Origin: Siphonodentalium dalli
Taxonomy: Eukaryota; Mollusca; Scaphopoda; Gadilida; Siphonodentaliidae
DNA length: 64,000 bases
Assembly (NCBI GenBank): GCA_032622095.1
Contig: CP136061.1
Span: forward strand, 136,361,587 to 136,425,586
Reading direction: 5' to 3'
Numbering within the stretch: the first letter of the stretch is position 1; the number at the start of each line of letters is the position of its first letter. Shown piece after piece: positions 27,801-42,800 of this stretch. The notes beneath the pieces were generated by a model. That model had not been told where the DNA came from. It was given only the letters and a program-made list of their open reading frames with translations, and searched no databases. A program made the translations under genes and the position numbers.

Positions 27801-30800
27801 TTGCATTTTACTGTCATGTTAGTACTTGAACAAAAGCCATGCTATGTAAACAAACAGTACGTAAAGAATATACGATAAACAAAACACTCAACACCAGGGA
27901 GACTCCATCTGATGATTTTTGCCAGAGTTATGGCCCTTTTTTTCAACTTAGAATATTTGAATTTTTGCTTGTTTTTGGGTTTCCGGATCGCTTGTTTTTT
28001 GGTTTCCGGAATTTCTAGAAGTGATGATTGTACGAACTTCTTTTGGAATGGTCATATAGACCTCCTCGGATATCAAGAGTTTTGTCCATGCTTAATCCGA
28101 ATTGCTACGGTCGGGGGCAAATGCCACGCGACAGCGTACCTCTTGTTCTATACTATTAGTATATTGAGGAAGTTTTCATAATTTGGTAACTGTTATTTCT
28201 AAATTATAACCTATAATGAAGGCCATCCATGCCATTTAAACATGTTCAAGATTGCATGGTAACCCTAAACTGAAAATCATGTGCCAATGCATTCTCTTAT
28301 AAATTTATGCAAGTCTCCCATATGGAGCCTCACATATATAAGATATTATATTGACCTAACAATATTTATTATGATCTTGTAAGTCAGTGCATTCTCTTAT
28401 ATATGCAAGGCTCCCTGTGGGAGACTTGCATATATAAGAGTATGCACTGGTACAGGATCTTCAATGTTGCACCAGCGCAGCTCCCATCATGAAAGAGTTA
28501 ATGCACCATCTTCAGGTCTCAGCTTTCCAAATGGCTCATGTCTCGCTGGATATTACTGCACTTACGGATCAGAAGAAGCTAACCCAGTCAGCCAGGTCTA
28601 TGGGGATGAGTGCCCAACAGGACATTTCTGCCCAGAGCGAAGCTACCAGCCAACAACATGCCCTGCAGGCACATATCAACCGATCACCAGAATGACCAAT
28701 GAGAGTGCTTGCCTTCAATGCGATCCTGGAAAATTCTGCAATTCTACTGGATTGAATGCTGTATCTGGTGACTGTGATGAAGGATTTTATTGTGTTCTTG
28801 GTGCCAGTGTCTCTGCTCCACAAGATGGCACCATGGGAGATATTTGCCCAGCGGGATCTTATTGTCCAATAGGATCCACCCATCACTACTACTGTCCCAA
28901 TGGAACTTACACAAATCATACAGGAGCACCCTCGTGTTATGATTGTCCGCAGGGATACTTCTGTGTCAATCGGGATCAAGCTGATGCATGCCCACCTGGG
29001 TATTATTGTCCACCGAGGACTGGCGCCGACATCATGGCTTGTCCGTCAGGGACATATAATCCCTTGTATGGTATGAGTGAAATTTCTCAATGTGTGAATT
29101 GCGATGGAGGCCATTATTGTTTGACATCCGGACTCGTGAATACGAGTGGGAAATGCGAGGCTGGTTACTATTGCCAATCAGGTAAGTAGAGAACTATCTC
29201 CTGTTGCGATTAAGATCACGGAGTCAGCAATAAAGTTTTGAGACATTTCTTATACCCCTCATAATGAAGTTATGGGAGGTATATAGTATAGGAATCAGCT
29301 TGTCTTAATGTACGTCCATCCGTCTATGGACTCAACATTGTCCGAACTTGTATTGCTACATTCGGCACAGATTTTTAGTACCATGAGATCCTGTGCACCT
29401 GCGATTATGAGGTCTATCCATCTTTTATTTAGTGGAGTTACCCCACTTTTTTTGACAATTTTTTTTTCGCAACATGCTTAATTTTGTCCGAATATGTTTT
29501 CTTACATTTTCCGGTCAATTCATATCAATTTAAAAAAAATTTGGCACAGATATTTACTACTATGCGAAACTGCACCTGCAATTATGAGCTAGATCCGACT
29601 TTTTATAGTGGAGTTATCCCTGTTTTTAACCTTTTTTACAACATGCATAATTTGTCAAGACTTGTATTCCATGTTATGATAATATGGCTACCGTTGAAAT
29701 AGCCCAATTGCACTGCGGGGTGTATCCTTAGTTTCGTTGGGACAGCCTTCCTCTTGTTTATAATACACATACTATTGCCTTTAATCGAAAGTCAAAAACT
29801 AAAATTTTGTACACATACACAAAAGTTGCAAACCGCTCAAACTTTAAGCATACACAAAGGGAGGATCTAGTAACATGATGTGATCAAGTTTGTTTGAGGT
29901 TTCCATGTACACTGGCGAAGTTTGTAGTGAAATTAGACATTCCACTACCAGTGTTTGGTTCTGATATTGCCTCGTAATGCAAACGATGCTAAACAACCAC
30001 CACATTAATCAACCACAAGGCCTGCGCTGGATCGAAAATTCTTTTGCCAAATATTTTGCCAAATGAAAATATTTGTTTGCCAAATTCTTCTAGAAATGGT
30101 CAAATGCTATCAGTCTCTGCAACATTGAGTCAAATATACTTGATATCGATAGGATTTAGAAGGTTTGTTGTGTCAGAAGGGCACGTCAACACAATGAGCA
30201 TTAGCAATGATATCATCCTAATACCTACCAGTAATCCCTCCGCTCATCGATACTAATTTTATTCAGATTAACTGCATCTTGGTAGAGGTGTTAACTTTCT
30301 TAAACCTTATAACACAATTATATTGTAAACGTTTCCTGAAATGAATAGATTGATTGACTAATATTTACTTGCCAAAACTATGAAAATATTTTTTGCCAAA
30401 TTTGAATTATTTTTTGCCATTGGCAAATTTGGCAAGTGGCAGCGTAAACCCTGATCAACCATCACATAAATATCTTATAAAAGGCTCACACTGGTTCTCC
30501 AATCCTATTACCAAATGAATGAATCTATATGTATGCATAATATGGCAAATAAATATGTTCAAACTGATGATCATCCTAGGAACAAAAGCCTGTTTCTGAC
30601 ATTGTTCTTTATCTCAGATAGTGATAAAAAATCCATTTTAACGAAACTCACTCTGTCCTGGTTATGCAATCAGCAATATTGTCAAAATTTCCACCTTATA
30701 TTCCACAATTCATGTTGTTTAGGTGTTGATACGAGCACACCAACAGGAGGTCACCAGGGAACAGGTGGCATTTGTCCACAAGGGAGCTATTGTCCAGAAG

Positions 30801-33800
30801 GAACGTCCTTGCCACTACCATGTCCTCCAGGATCATACAGGTTTGTTATGAACTAACTAGGGGATTGCCCGTCATATATGATGGATTTCAAAGATGCCAT
30901 CGCTATCGATACAGGCAACTAATGTGTGTCTTCCGCACTAGGATTACAGGTCAAATTTTGTTTGTTTTCCAGGGCGCAATCGGACATGAGGGTCATATAT
31001 TTATAAACACACCAATATCATGACAGAGTTACAGACAGACACACAACACCCAATTGGCTTTTATATAGATAGCTTAGCGTCTTTGAATACCTGTATATAT
31101 TAAGCTAAAAAGATTTACATTAAATACTTACATTCTCAGCCACCTTATTCATTGTACAATCCAAAGAGTGTTTCATCAAAGCTATTTATTTGAAAATTTA
31201 TCCAGAGTTCAAACATATAATCTCCAATTTATCCACAATAGCGCTTGTACGCATTGATCTCCCGGGTACGTCACGAGTTATGATATCATATGCTAAAAAT
31301 AGATTTTCGGACAAACTTTCACATGTTGGAAAACGCATGCATTTACTGTATATATGTTAGATTTAGAGTGGGTCTATAAAACTAATTATAACTTTGTTAT
31401 TTTTCGTAGTTTTATGTGAAAATTTAAACATATATCAGGGACATATACTTCTTCCTGAATGTTAAAAAACATATTCAGTTGCTCATTGCATTTGTTTTTT
31501 ATTGTATGCGACAAAATAGTTCATAAAACTGCGCTAAAAACCCAATGTTTTGCAGTGTTAGAAAACGCCCCATAAAAATAGTTCTTTTGGAATTGTTTTC
31601 CAGAGAATATAGAGTAAACATAGTCCTCTCGGAATATCGAAATAATTAACCCCCAGACAGCCGACACCACCGACAATTAATTCGCTCTTCACACATCAGA
31701 CTTTGTCAGCGTGTTCGACGAAAATGAAAGTTGTCTGTCTAAATGTCCCATTTTCGTGTCGAATGGTGATATAAACCTCATTTGTCAGGTGCATGGATAA
31801 ATAATTATTAGTATTGCGGATTTTAAAACGCTCTTTATTAATTTCTTATTTGAGCTGTCATGAACAAACTCTAATTTCTATTCGAAATGGCCCCGTTTTG
31901 TTTTTTTGTTAATTTGTGACTGGATGCCTCGCTCAAATGCGTTATTTTACTATATAAATCTGCATGATGTCGCTGAAAGTATGGGACAATCAATATATAA
32001 GGCATATCTATAGTCTGTATACGATAGACACCGGGTCATGCATTTCAATCCACCATGCGTAATCCCAGATCTGCACCAGAAATGATTTAACAATAACATT
32101 AGCAAGATGTTCCTGCATGAACATGAGGCATGCATGGTGACATTTCTGAAGGTAACAAATTTATTCCCCTGAAGGAAAATAGTTAACGAATTATAAATAG
32201 TAACAACATGTTTGGTAACTCAGAATGGCAACAACAAACGCTCTTCATTTGTTCCGTTTTAGAGTATCAACGGACCTCATTAATTTTTTTGGAAATGGAT
32301 TCATTTTTCTTCAGGATTTTACTGAACATCACATTATTAATCACAAAAACATAAGTGGCTGTGAAAATTAATTTTGAATTTCAACTTTCTCACCGTCGGA
32401 AATAAGGTCTGTCGCGTTGACCCTGGTGGTAAAGGGGGAGGGTTCAACATAAACTGCATTTAATCTCACCATAAATATGTTGCATAAACTGTATGCTTTT
32501 ACTGATTTAAGTTTTTTGTTATGTGATTTATATTTACCTACCCATCAGAAGGCGGCATAATGATCCCCTTTATTGGGGGCGCTAATTAGCCTGGAGTGAC
32601 CATGCACACACGAGGAAGCTAGTTTGCGACAATGTCGTCACAGGAACATTGCATGGCTGGCAGCGTTATTCTCGGCTTAATGGCTTTATTACGGAATGTT
32701 ATTCAACTACGAATGGTAAACTTTACATCAGGAAACATATATATGGGCATTTCTAAGTTGACCAATAAACCACGAAAATTGACTCTCACGAAAATAAAGT
32801 CATTTAGAGTAGTGTTATATATCCTAATATAGTTGGGCGCTGTCAGGAAAACAACATTTATGGCCATGACACCGCCCTGCTTGGATTAATTGTACATATA
32901 TTTTTGACAAACCACTGTATTTAATAATGTATAATGAACACGCATATTTTGATCTAATAAAATGTAATAAATCATCATTCATTCGGCACATCCACACACA
33001 TTCGTACAGTGAGTAGCATACCATGTGGCAATGTTTGTCCAAAACTCCAGCGCCTCACAGTGGAATTAATTATTTTTAGAACATCTGGTCAATGCGTACA
33101 AACGCTATTATAAATATATATGATATCAGAAAGGGTGGAGGAGCCACTGCATGGCTCAGTGTGATGTATTCATTGCTTTTTGTGTAAACAATATTTTATT
33201 CTCAAGAATAGCACATATAATACATGATATAAAGACATTAACAATTCAACATTAGAGAAAAGGATTTGGCAGTATGCCAAAGGCTTATAGGTGGTCATTT
33301 CCTTGGTGCATATATATTGCATCATGGTTTGATTGCATCACAATAATGAATTGCCTGTTCCACAAGCACCCGCAACCTATCCCTTGGCCAATTGCTGCAT
33401 GTCCATCCACCCGCCAACCCCACACACAATCACGTCTCTGGCATGCATGAGTATACGAGAGCACAATTTTGTTTAGGCTTTTGGTTCACGCCTTACAGTT
33501 CTTAACCACATTATGTCAGTTAAATCGTTTGGTATCGTCGATGAACTTTTGTAATGAATATGTTGGCCTTTTTGGTATAAGATATATTTATAGACCCATA
33601 CAGTAATATTTTGACTTCCAAGTTCTCATTTAGATTAGCTAATCAATGGACTCTTTCATGCTCGATTATTGGAATGCGGAGTTGGAAGTGCTCGGCAGTT
33701 TCTAATTCTCCACAATCGCAAAATGGACTATTATTCAGTTGATTGCAAAAAGGTCATATTTCAGGTTACTGCTGTTCGTTCACAGGCGACAGTCAGTGGT

Positions 33801-36800
33801 AGATTTGACTTTGTACGCTTTTGATGATTTTCATTGCTTTTTATGTGAATGAACAATTATCATTTCTTATTGAAATGAAATGTTATGATTGGATTGGCAC
33901 ACTGAGTGGGTTTCTGGATATAGATTGCATCAAAAATTGTAAGGTATCATTGTATAAAATTTTGCATAAATTCATTAATTTCAAAATTCTTGGAAAAAAT
34001 ATAAGTAAAAACCTCCCTCCCTCATCCAATTTTCCATATAATTGCCTGACTATGTATACACAGGTTTTTATTTCTAATGGTCTTAATGAGATTTGTGAAT
34101 CACGCAGTTTCCCTCTATTTTTCAGTGACTCTTTTGGACAAATTAACTGCACTTTGTGTCCTCTGGGTTACTTCTGTCCGGAAAACTCAACAGGATTTGA
34201 TCAACAAATCTGTCCATCTGGTTATTACTGCGAGGAAGGCACCTATCTACCAGACCAGTACCCATGTCCTAAAGGAACATACAACCCATCTAATGGGAGC
34301 GAGAGTGCCACTGATTGTTTGATGTGCCCACCTGGGCAATTCTGTGAAGGTACATTTTAATGCTGTTAGTAATTAAAAACCCATAGTAGTTTAGCCTAAA
34401 ATTATTTCTAGTAATTTCATTGTAATGCTTGATATGGTCAGTTTCCTGTGATCTAAATAGGGGGATAAATATCTTAATTACATTTATAGGGACTATATCA
34501 TTTTCAGAAAGGCATATTGAAGTCATATAAATTAATTCTTTGATCACTGCTTTGATAAAAAAAAATGGATTATATTTGTCCTTAATGTGTTATGTTGCCA
34601 TTGAGGTTTTTTTCTTTCTTGTCACCTATTATTACCTCGTCCAATAAATTTTAAAACAGTAAATCGACATGAGGACCTGTATGTTAAAATATTAATAGTA
34701 GATTGTAACATTGTTTGAATATATTCCATTAATAGTGGGATACTAAAACAAATAACTAAAATCACTAAAAACCATCCAACGTCCATGCCAAAGATTTTTA
34801 TGGCAAAGCTTTCAGTTGCCACAAAGTATATTCCCAACCTTGTTATCTGGAGACAACCAATTAATTAGTCATTAAGCTCTTTGTTTTATTTTGACAGTTG
34901 ATGGTGTATCAGAGCCAACTGGTAACTGTTCAGCTGGCTGGTATTGTTCTGGTGGTTCATACATGTCGAAACCACCCAACCATGACAACGCTACTATCAC
35001 ATCAGACTGCACATGTCCACTCGCAAATTACACAGGCGGAAAGTGCTGGCCAGGAACATACTGCCGTGAAGGAACTACCTACCCTACACCATGTGACCGT
35101 GGCATGTACTGCGAAAACTACGAGCTGGCGGAACCTCAAGGGCCATGCTATGCAGGGTACTATTGTGGAGGCGGAGCCACACAACCTGATCCACCAGATG
35201 GCATTTGTCCTGAAGGCCATTACTGTGAAGAACAGACTGATGTACCAACACCATGTCCACCCGGGACTATCTCAAGCACTAGCGGGAACCACAATATTAC
35301 TGAATGCCTTCCTTGCACACCAGGATACTACTGTTCAGGCATGGGTAACGTCAACGTAACTGCACCATGTGATTCGGGATATTATTGTTTGGCGGGGCAG
35401 TCTGAGCCTACTCCTTCTGGCTATAACTGTACCATCGGTCACTATTGCCCCATTGGAACTTCAAATCCTGTACCATGTTCAGCTGGAAGCTATCAGGATG
35501 ATGAGGGATCCAGTGTCTGTAAAGCCTGTCCACCAGGAAGGTAAGTTGATCAATTTATATAATGGTACTGTACTGTACTGTCACTGGCCAGAAATTATTT
35601 TGGCTATTACATGGGGGATTTTTTTTGCCATTTTAAGCTTAACTTCACAAAGTCAAGTTTGAGCTATTGCCATGGTTTGGCATCCATCAGTTTAGCCATA
35701 CGTCTGTCAATGTCCTTTAATACACCCTACAGGCACAATCTCTATTATTACTAAATTTTATTATGCAACCTGCATTTATTAGAGAAATGTTTTGGAAATT
35801 TATAGGCATATTTTATATTTTAACTCTCACAGAGCTTTCCTATGAATGGCAACATAACATATTTCCGACTAAATCCTGAAAAATAACCCATAATTCTGCT
35901 CTGGTTGAGGAGTCGAATATTTAGGGCATTACTGTATATGAGCTTGAATATTCTCATATGACAATACAGCTCATGTTCGATTCCTCACATTGTCCTTGGT
36001 TACATTACAGATATTGTGACCCTGTGGAGGCTGCTTTGGATTTCGGAGTCCCGAGCCATGGAGTTGTTACACCTACTGACTGTGCTGCTGGCTACTACTG
36101 CGCCGCCAGCACCCTGAGTAGACATCAGTACCCATGTCCTCCCGGCACATATAGTAATGTTACAAATCTGGAGAGAGAGGACCAATGTTTGCAATGCACA
36201 GCAGGCTCTTACTGCCTTAATCCAGGTATATTAAATCCCCCTAGTATGGTTCATATTAAAAATAAAATTATAATTTACAAGAGGCATATAGGACGACCCC
36301 GGTATAATGTTTAGGGGAAGAACCTTGCGAAGGATCCTGTAAATAGTCATGAACGTATCTGTCTATTTAGGCCTAATGCATGGTAACGATGCAAATGCTT
36401 GCTTAACCCTGTGCACAACAGTAATATGACTAATACCATTGCCTCCACCCAATACTGACAGAAGACAACCTCACCACCCCAGCCAACAACTTTCCAGTGA
36501 CGTCAAAGTTATTGGGGAAAAAATGTATTATTACTAAATTTTATTATGGATCTTGTTATATGAAATTATGTTCATTTGTTTGGATGGGAGTAAATTTTTT
36601 TTCAGAGTTGTTAATCGCCCTCCCCCTAGAATGATAGTATTGTCAATATTTGTTAGGTTTTATATTTATATTTTTTAATAATAAATGTAATAAACAAACA
36701 AATGGTAAGTTTTGTTTTATCATGCGACTTTCAGTTTCAATTTCTCCATCGGCAAACCACATCATGAAATTGGGTGATTTATTATTGTTTTAAGCATTGG

Positions 36801-39800
36801 CTACATGGTGAAATGATACATAAAATAAATCATCAAGTGGCATATTAATTCTTGGATAGTTGTGTGTAAATTCAGTTACAATTGTCTGCATTATTAGTCA
36901 AAACTAGTCCACATTGCACCATCGATTACATCACACGTGTACTGGTTAGATGTGTTTTTATTTACTTCTGTCTGGCACCGGTTTTTAACCTTGACATTGC
37001 AGTCAATACATTCGGTGCATCTTGTGGAATTAATAAATTAAACAATTCATTCATGCCTGTATTACGATCAAGAAAAGTGCTTTTTCTTAGTGAAATTTTG
37101 AGCAATCATATTCAATATAAAATGACAAGACAATGCTGATAAGTAATATGCGGTAAATGCAGTCTCGCGCACTATTTTGAATTGCTTCGCGCACTTTTAT
37201 TTTGAAAATAGCTGTGTGTGTTTCATGAACTGGTGTGTTCAAATAAACATAACTAATGTATTACAAGGTCATTTCTTTGATGTTTCACATCATGGTGTGG
37301 CAATTCACTGGAGTATTTCGCAATGTTAAATCGCGGAGAATAATCATTTTATGAATCAAACAAGAGAACAAAGCAGCTAGACCATGCACATTTGTGCTAC
37401 AGTATTTTATCATTGCTGCTCTGACGTCAGCAATGTTCCCAGATTTGTTCATCGTCATCAGCTGATCAATAAGTTCAATGGCAACACTCGAGAAATGGTC
37501 AATTGATACTAACACTAACTCCAATATATATTCTGTTTGAATTTGCAACAAATGTCATTTATTTATTACTGAATGGGTAATAGTTATAGCCATGATAAAT
37601 GACAGTCCCCATTGTGCGCCCCACATGATAACAACACGTGTTCACAGGTACATATTGTTTAAGCACATTGTCAGTGGGCATTTCTTGGCGGGAGTGTTTT
37701 TTAAATAAACCATTTGGATTGAATCATGTCCATTCCTTTGTATTTTTGTATTATATTGTGGAGAATATACTCAAGGTTGGTTATGCACTTGTCAATGCAT
37801 TTTAAATACATAATTTATTTGGGTATTAATCTAAGAAATCTAATTGACTAATTTTTCACCAAATATAATATTGATTACATGTCGGATTGGTGCAGAAAAG
37901 TCTGACAAAACACTTACAGTAATGCCCTAAATAATCGACTCCTTAACCACAGAAGACCACCTGTCAGACAGACGGACAAGCTGATTCCAGTATATATTCC
38001 ATAACCTTGTTACAGGAGGTATAATAACCTGAGGAATACAGTAATTCCCTACATAATTGACTCATGTGGTCACTGTGACGTCATTGTTTGTATACAAAAT
38101 TCTCGCCTATTATTAATATTCACCAGAATTCTATTTATAATGCATTCAAATGAAATGTGTGAAATGAAGTACAGTAAATAATCGACTCCTTAACCACAGC
38201 AGAATTATGGGGAATTTTTCAGGATTTAGTTGGAAATATGGATTGTTGACATTCATCGGAAAGCTCTCACTGAGAGCTTTCCGATGAATGGCAACAAGCC
38301 ATAAATCCTGAAAAGTTACCCATAATTCTGCTGTGGTTAAGGAGTCGATTATTTAGGGCATTACTGTAGATCCAATGTTTTATCCCTTGGCAGGTTTGAC
38401 TGAGCGAACTGGACTGTGTGATTCTGGATATGTCTGTGTTAGCGGTGCCAACAACTCCCAGCCAAATGATGGATTTACTGGATATGAATGCCAACCTGGG
38501 TACTACTGTCCAACCGGATCAGGACAGGGTACAAAGTGTCCTCAAGGAACCTATGGCGATACCTATGGTCACCACAATGTCACAGAATGTTTATTGTGTA
38601 CCCCAGGAATGTACTGTCTAACAGAAGGTAAGAGGCTCACGACATGATAAGGGTAGGGCCCTGCGGATTGATTCAATTCTATGCAATTCAGAATATTTTG
38701 TCTGAATTGATATGATTTGAAATTGGATGGTCTTTTGCATCAGATTAGTTTGGCCAGATATATACATGATTCAAATCGTTATGGAGACTGATTTAAGTGT
38801 TTCTCTAAACTGTTCCAAATCTTCACTCCTGATATAATGATTCAATTTGAAATTCGATGCAAATCTGAATCTCCTGCCTGATTCTATTTCAGATTTGATT
38901 CAAAATGAACTAATGTCTTAAGTTGTTTCAAATGGTAAATTTGAACTGTCAATTGATTATGAATTTCAATGAAAAAGGTGGTTGCCGGCAGCCATCTTGA
39001 ATTTTACTCTTACTCAAAACATTGACTTTGTGTGGCCTCAGGATAGTTACCAATACCATAACATCACAGAATGCTCACATTGTATCCAGGAATGCATTGT
39101 CATACATAAGGTGAGAGAAACAGAGAATATGTCAAATATTTTAGGTACAAATGGGAAGTCATGTATACTTTCTTGACTTAGCGAGCAAATATTTTTTCAT
39201 GGTTATCACTTTTGAATTAATACGTCTATCCCTATATTCTCTTCTAGGACTAATAACACCGACTGGGAACTGCTCAGCTGGACACTATTGTACCATAGGA
39301 GCAATTCTTCCAAATCCTATTGGCACAAGTTATGGAGATTATTGTACACCAGGCCATTACTGTCATGCGAAGACGAGCTCTCCAGTTCCCTGCCCGATGG
39401 GGACGTATCTACCTGATGCTGGCCGCTCTGACATCAACCACTGTCTGGACTGCCCTGGAGGAAAATACTGCGACCAGCAAGGGCTTATAAACTACACCGG
39501 TAATAATTTAATTAGCTTTGTATTGATACAGTAATGCTCTAATTAATCGACTCCTTAACCACAGCAGAATTATGGGTAACTTTTCAGGATTTAGTCGGAA
39601 AGATGGCTTGTTGCCATTCATCGGAAAGCTCTCAGGGAGAGCTTTCCGATGAATGGCAACAAGCCATCTTTCCGACTAAATCCTGAAATGTTACCCATAA
39701 TTCTGCTGTGGTTAAGGAGTCGATTAATTAGAGCATTACTATATATCATGTTTATATTTCTATTATTAATCTCTTGGCTGCTATATGTCAGTACTGAGTA

Positions 39801-42800
39801 TTTTGATTATTTTGATGTGTTCAGGTTGCTAATCTGAATTTCTTAGAATGAATCATTGAAAACATTATTTATCACATCAGAAAAAGAATTGCCATTTTCC
39901 AAATCTAAAACGGTAAACATTTTATGGAACATGTGTTCCATGTCATTTTCACATGCACGTTTAAATAAACGGGAAGTATTATGTTCTATCCGTCCTTTCT
40001 GGTTTTTCGTTTCCGGATGATAACTTTAATAACTCTGATAAATATATATATTTTATGACATGTTTTCTGTAGGTATCTGCTCACCAGGCTATTATTGCGA
40101 TGGAAAGGCAAACACAAGCACACCGATAGATGGCAGCACAGGAGATGTCTGCCCCGCAGGAACCTACTGCCCTGAAGGGAGTGCCAGTCCATTGCCATGT
40201 GATGATGGTAAGATTTATTAAAACAAATGCTGGTTGTGTGGGATATATTTTCTACTGAGAAGACAAATAGGAAAGTTTTGTGTACAGTAATGCCCTAAAT
40301 AATCAACTCCTTAAGCACAGCAGAATTATGGGTAATTTTTCAGGATTTAGTCACTGAGAGCTTTCCGATGAATGGCAACAAGCCATATTTCCGACTAAAT
40401 CCTGAAAAATTACCCATAATTCTGCGTTGGTTAAGGAGTCAATTATGTAGGGCATTACTGTATTCCTCAGGTTATTATACCTCCTATAACAAAGTTATTG
40501 AATATATAAAAACTGGAATCAGCTTGTCCGTCTGTCTGACCGGTGGTCTTTCGGCGCTTGGATGCAACATTGTCCGAGGTTGTATTCCCTCATTTATCAG
40601 TCAATTGTTTTTTGAAACTTGGCACAGATATTTAGTACAATAGGAAAATGTGCACCTGCGATTATGAGTTCAGTCCGACATTTTTAGTGGGGTTATTCCC
40701 CTTTTTCAACTTAGAAATTTTGTGCAACCCTGTAATTTTGTCCGAGCTTGTATTAATTATGGGTCAATGTTTTTAAACTTGGCTCAATTATTTACCATCG
40801 TTGGAACTTGTGCACTGTGGCAGCATGTGCACCTGCATTTACGAAATTGGTTCGACATATCTTAGGGGTCATCTCAAAACTACTATCGGGATCCCGATAA
40901 ATATCCCGATAGGATTCCGATAACTCAAAACTATCTTCTAAATTTCCCGATAGATTCCGATAGAGCGGTCACCATTTCCCGAAAATATTCCGATACCGCA
41001 TCTAAATATTCCGATAACACGCTGATTTCCCGAAAATTTCCCGAAAACTTTCCGAAAGTAATGTACCAACTTTCCGATAATTTACCCATTTATTTCAAGA
41101 ACAATTAGGCCTATGTCTGTTTTGATAATCGACGAATCGAGCATGTTGTTTATGCTCGACGAATCGAGCATGTTTGTTATGTTTCCGGTTCTATTTGTTG
41201 TCATTACTTTTGGATTCGTCCACAGCCTCCTTCGTAAGCATATTTTTATTGGGGTGGAAGCTTGTTTAAAAGAATTAAAACTCTACACGTTTCATGTTTT
41301 GATTCCAAGTTATTAAATTGTCCATTGAATTCTTTTTGCATATTATTCATACAGCACATATCTCCTAGAAACGCTCTGAAGGAAACGTAAAAAGAAATGG
41401 ATTCATAAAGGTAGTATCCCTTCAACACTAGCAATAGACTGTTCCAAAGTGAACGTGATAAAAAATTGAAATATATATTTGATAAAACTCTTTTGGCCCT
41501 AGAAATGTTCTCAAATAAAACTGTCATTTGATTTGATTTTTTCCCTCATTCATCACAAGATCGAATAATATTTTATTTTAATACACTGAGTGAGCAATTT
41601 TGAGAATTCAATAAAGTTTTGATCGAAAAGTTCGACAACATTTTCGATTTTCTCTTCCGTTACACGTCCCAACGTCACGCCAATTCAGCCCAATATTGTG
41701 GGCACGGGGATTGCCTGGATTAGTACCCAAATAAATTATGTTGTTAAAGCGCATTGACAAATACATAATCTTGAGTATATTCTCCACACTATAATCGAAA
41801 AATACAAAGGAATGGACACATGATTCAATCTAAATTGTTTATTTAAAAAACACTCCCGCCAAGAAACCCCCACTGATGACGTGCGCAAAAAATATGTACC
41901 TACAGCAAACACGTGTTGTTGGAAATTGGGGCGCACAATGGGGACTCATTTATCATGGCTATATCTATTACCCATTTGGCAATTCATAAATGACATTCAT
42001 TGCAAATTCAAACAGATCGGCCGTTTTGTTCTCTCGTTTGATTAATAAAATTATTATTCTCCACGCATTAACACTGCCAAATATTCAAGTAAATTGGCCA
42101 TATCATGATGTGAAAAATCAAAGAAATGACATTGTATAACATTAGTTACTTTTATTTGAACACAAGAGTTCACGAGACAAACGCGGCTATTTTTAAATTG
42201 AAAGTGCGCAAATCAATTCCGAATAGTGCTGCATTTACCGCGAATTACTTATCGGCACTGTCTTGTCATTTTATATTGAATATGATTGCTCAAAATTTCA
42301 CTAAGAGAAAGCACTTTTCTCGATCATAAGATACAATGTAGACACGAAAGAATTGTTTAATTTATTAATTGCACAATATATGTGCGGTACGAATGTATTG
42401 ACTGCAATGTCAAGGTCAAAAACCGGTGCGTTGTAAATTGAAGTAAACAAAAAAACACGTGCGTTGTAATCGATGGCACAATGTTGACTAGTTTGGACTA
42501 ATAATGCAGTCAATTGTAACTGAATTTACACGTAACTATCCAAGAGTTGATAGGCCACTTGATGATTTATTTTATGTTTCATTTCACCATGACGTAGCCA
42601 TGGCTTAAAACATTAATAAATCACTCAATTTCGTGATATGGTTTTCCGACAGAGAAATTGAAACTGAAAGTCACATTGATCTGTTGATAAAATAAAACTT
42701 AACTTTCGTTTGTTTATTACATTTATTGTTATAAAATATAAATATAAAACCTACTAAATATTCACCAGACTATCATGCTTGGGGAGGGGGATTCACAACT

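Larger units (their letters stand above)
26246..28515. other. Intron 11
   Basis: 2.3 kb. Contents: truncated family A MITE (26255-26355), F-family element (26363-26781), dispersed repeat L copy 2 (27336-27590) and D3 (about 28240-28497). The acceptor CATCTTCAG lies 14 bases after the TTAA that bounds D3. Nothing recognised at 26785-27330 or 27600-28230. Confidence 0.8.
29182..30722. other. Intron 12
   Basis: 1.5 kb. It holds an R-family repeat (29252-29757) and an hAT-like MITE (30016-30453). Nothing else recognised. The acceptor is TGTTGTTTAG. Confidence 0.8.
36226..38393. other. Intron 16
   Basis: 2.2 kb. Element M1 (36407-37825) occupies most of it. Then come a family A stub (37917-37953), a block also present at 51451-51553 (38065-38171), and a full family A MITE (38172-38367) ending 26 bases before the E17 acceptor. 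Confidence 0.8.

Noticed and set aside
33821-34125. Upstream part of the 179-codon frame ending in E14
   Set aside because: The Cys-rich pattern begins exactly after TTTTTCAG at 34125 and the phase-2 join to E13 is exact; the earlier part is intron.
37285-37551. Minus-strand 88-codon frame in M1 as a gene
   Set aside because: Part is specific to one copy of a non-autonomous element; no domain is recognised and the M2 counterpart lacks it.
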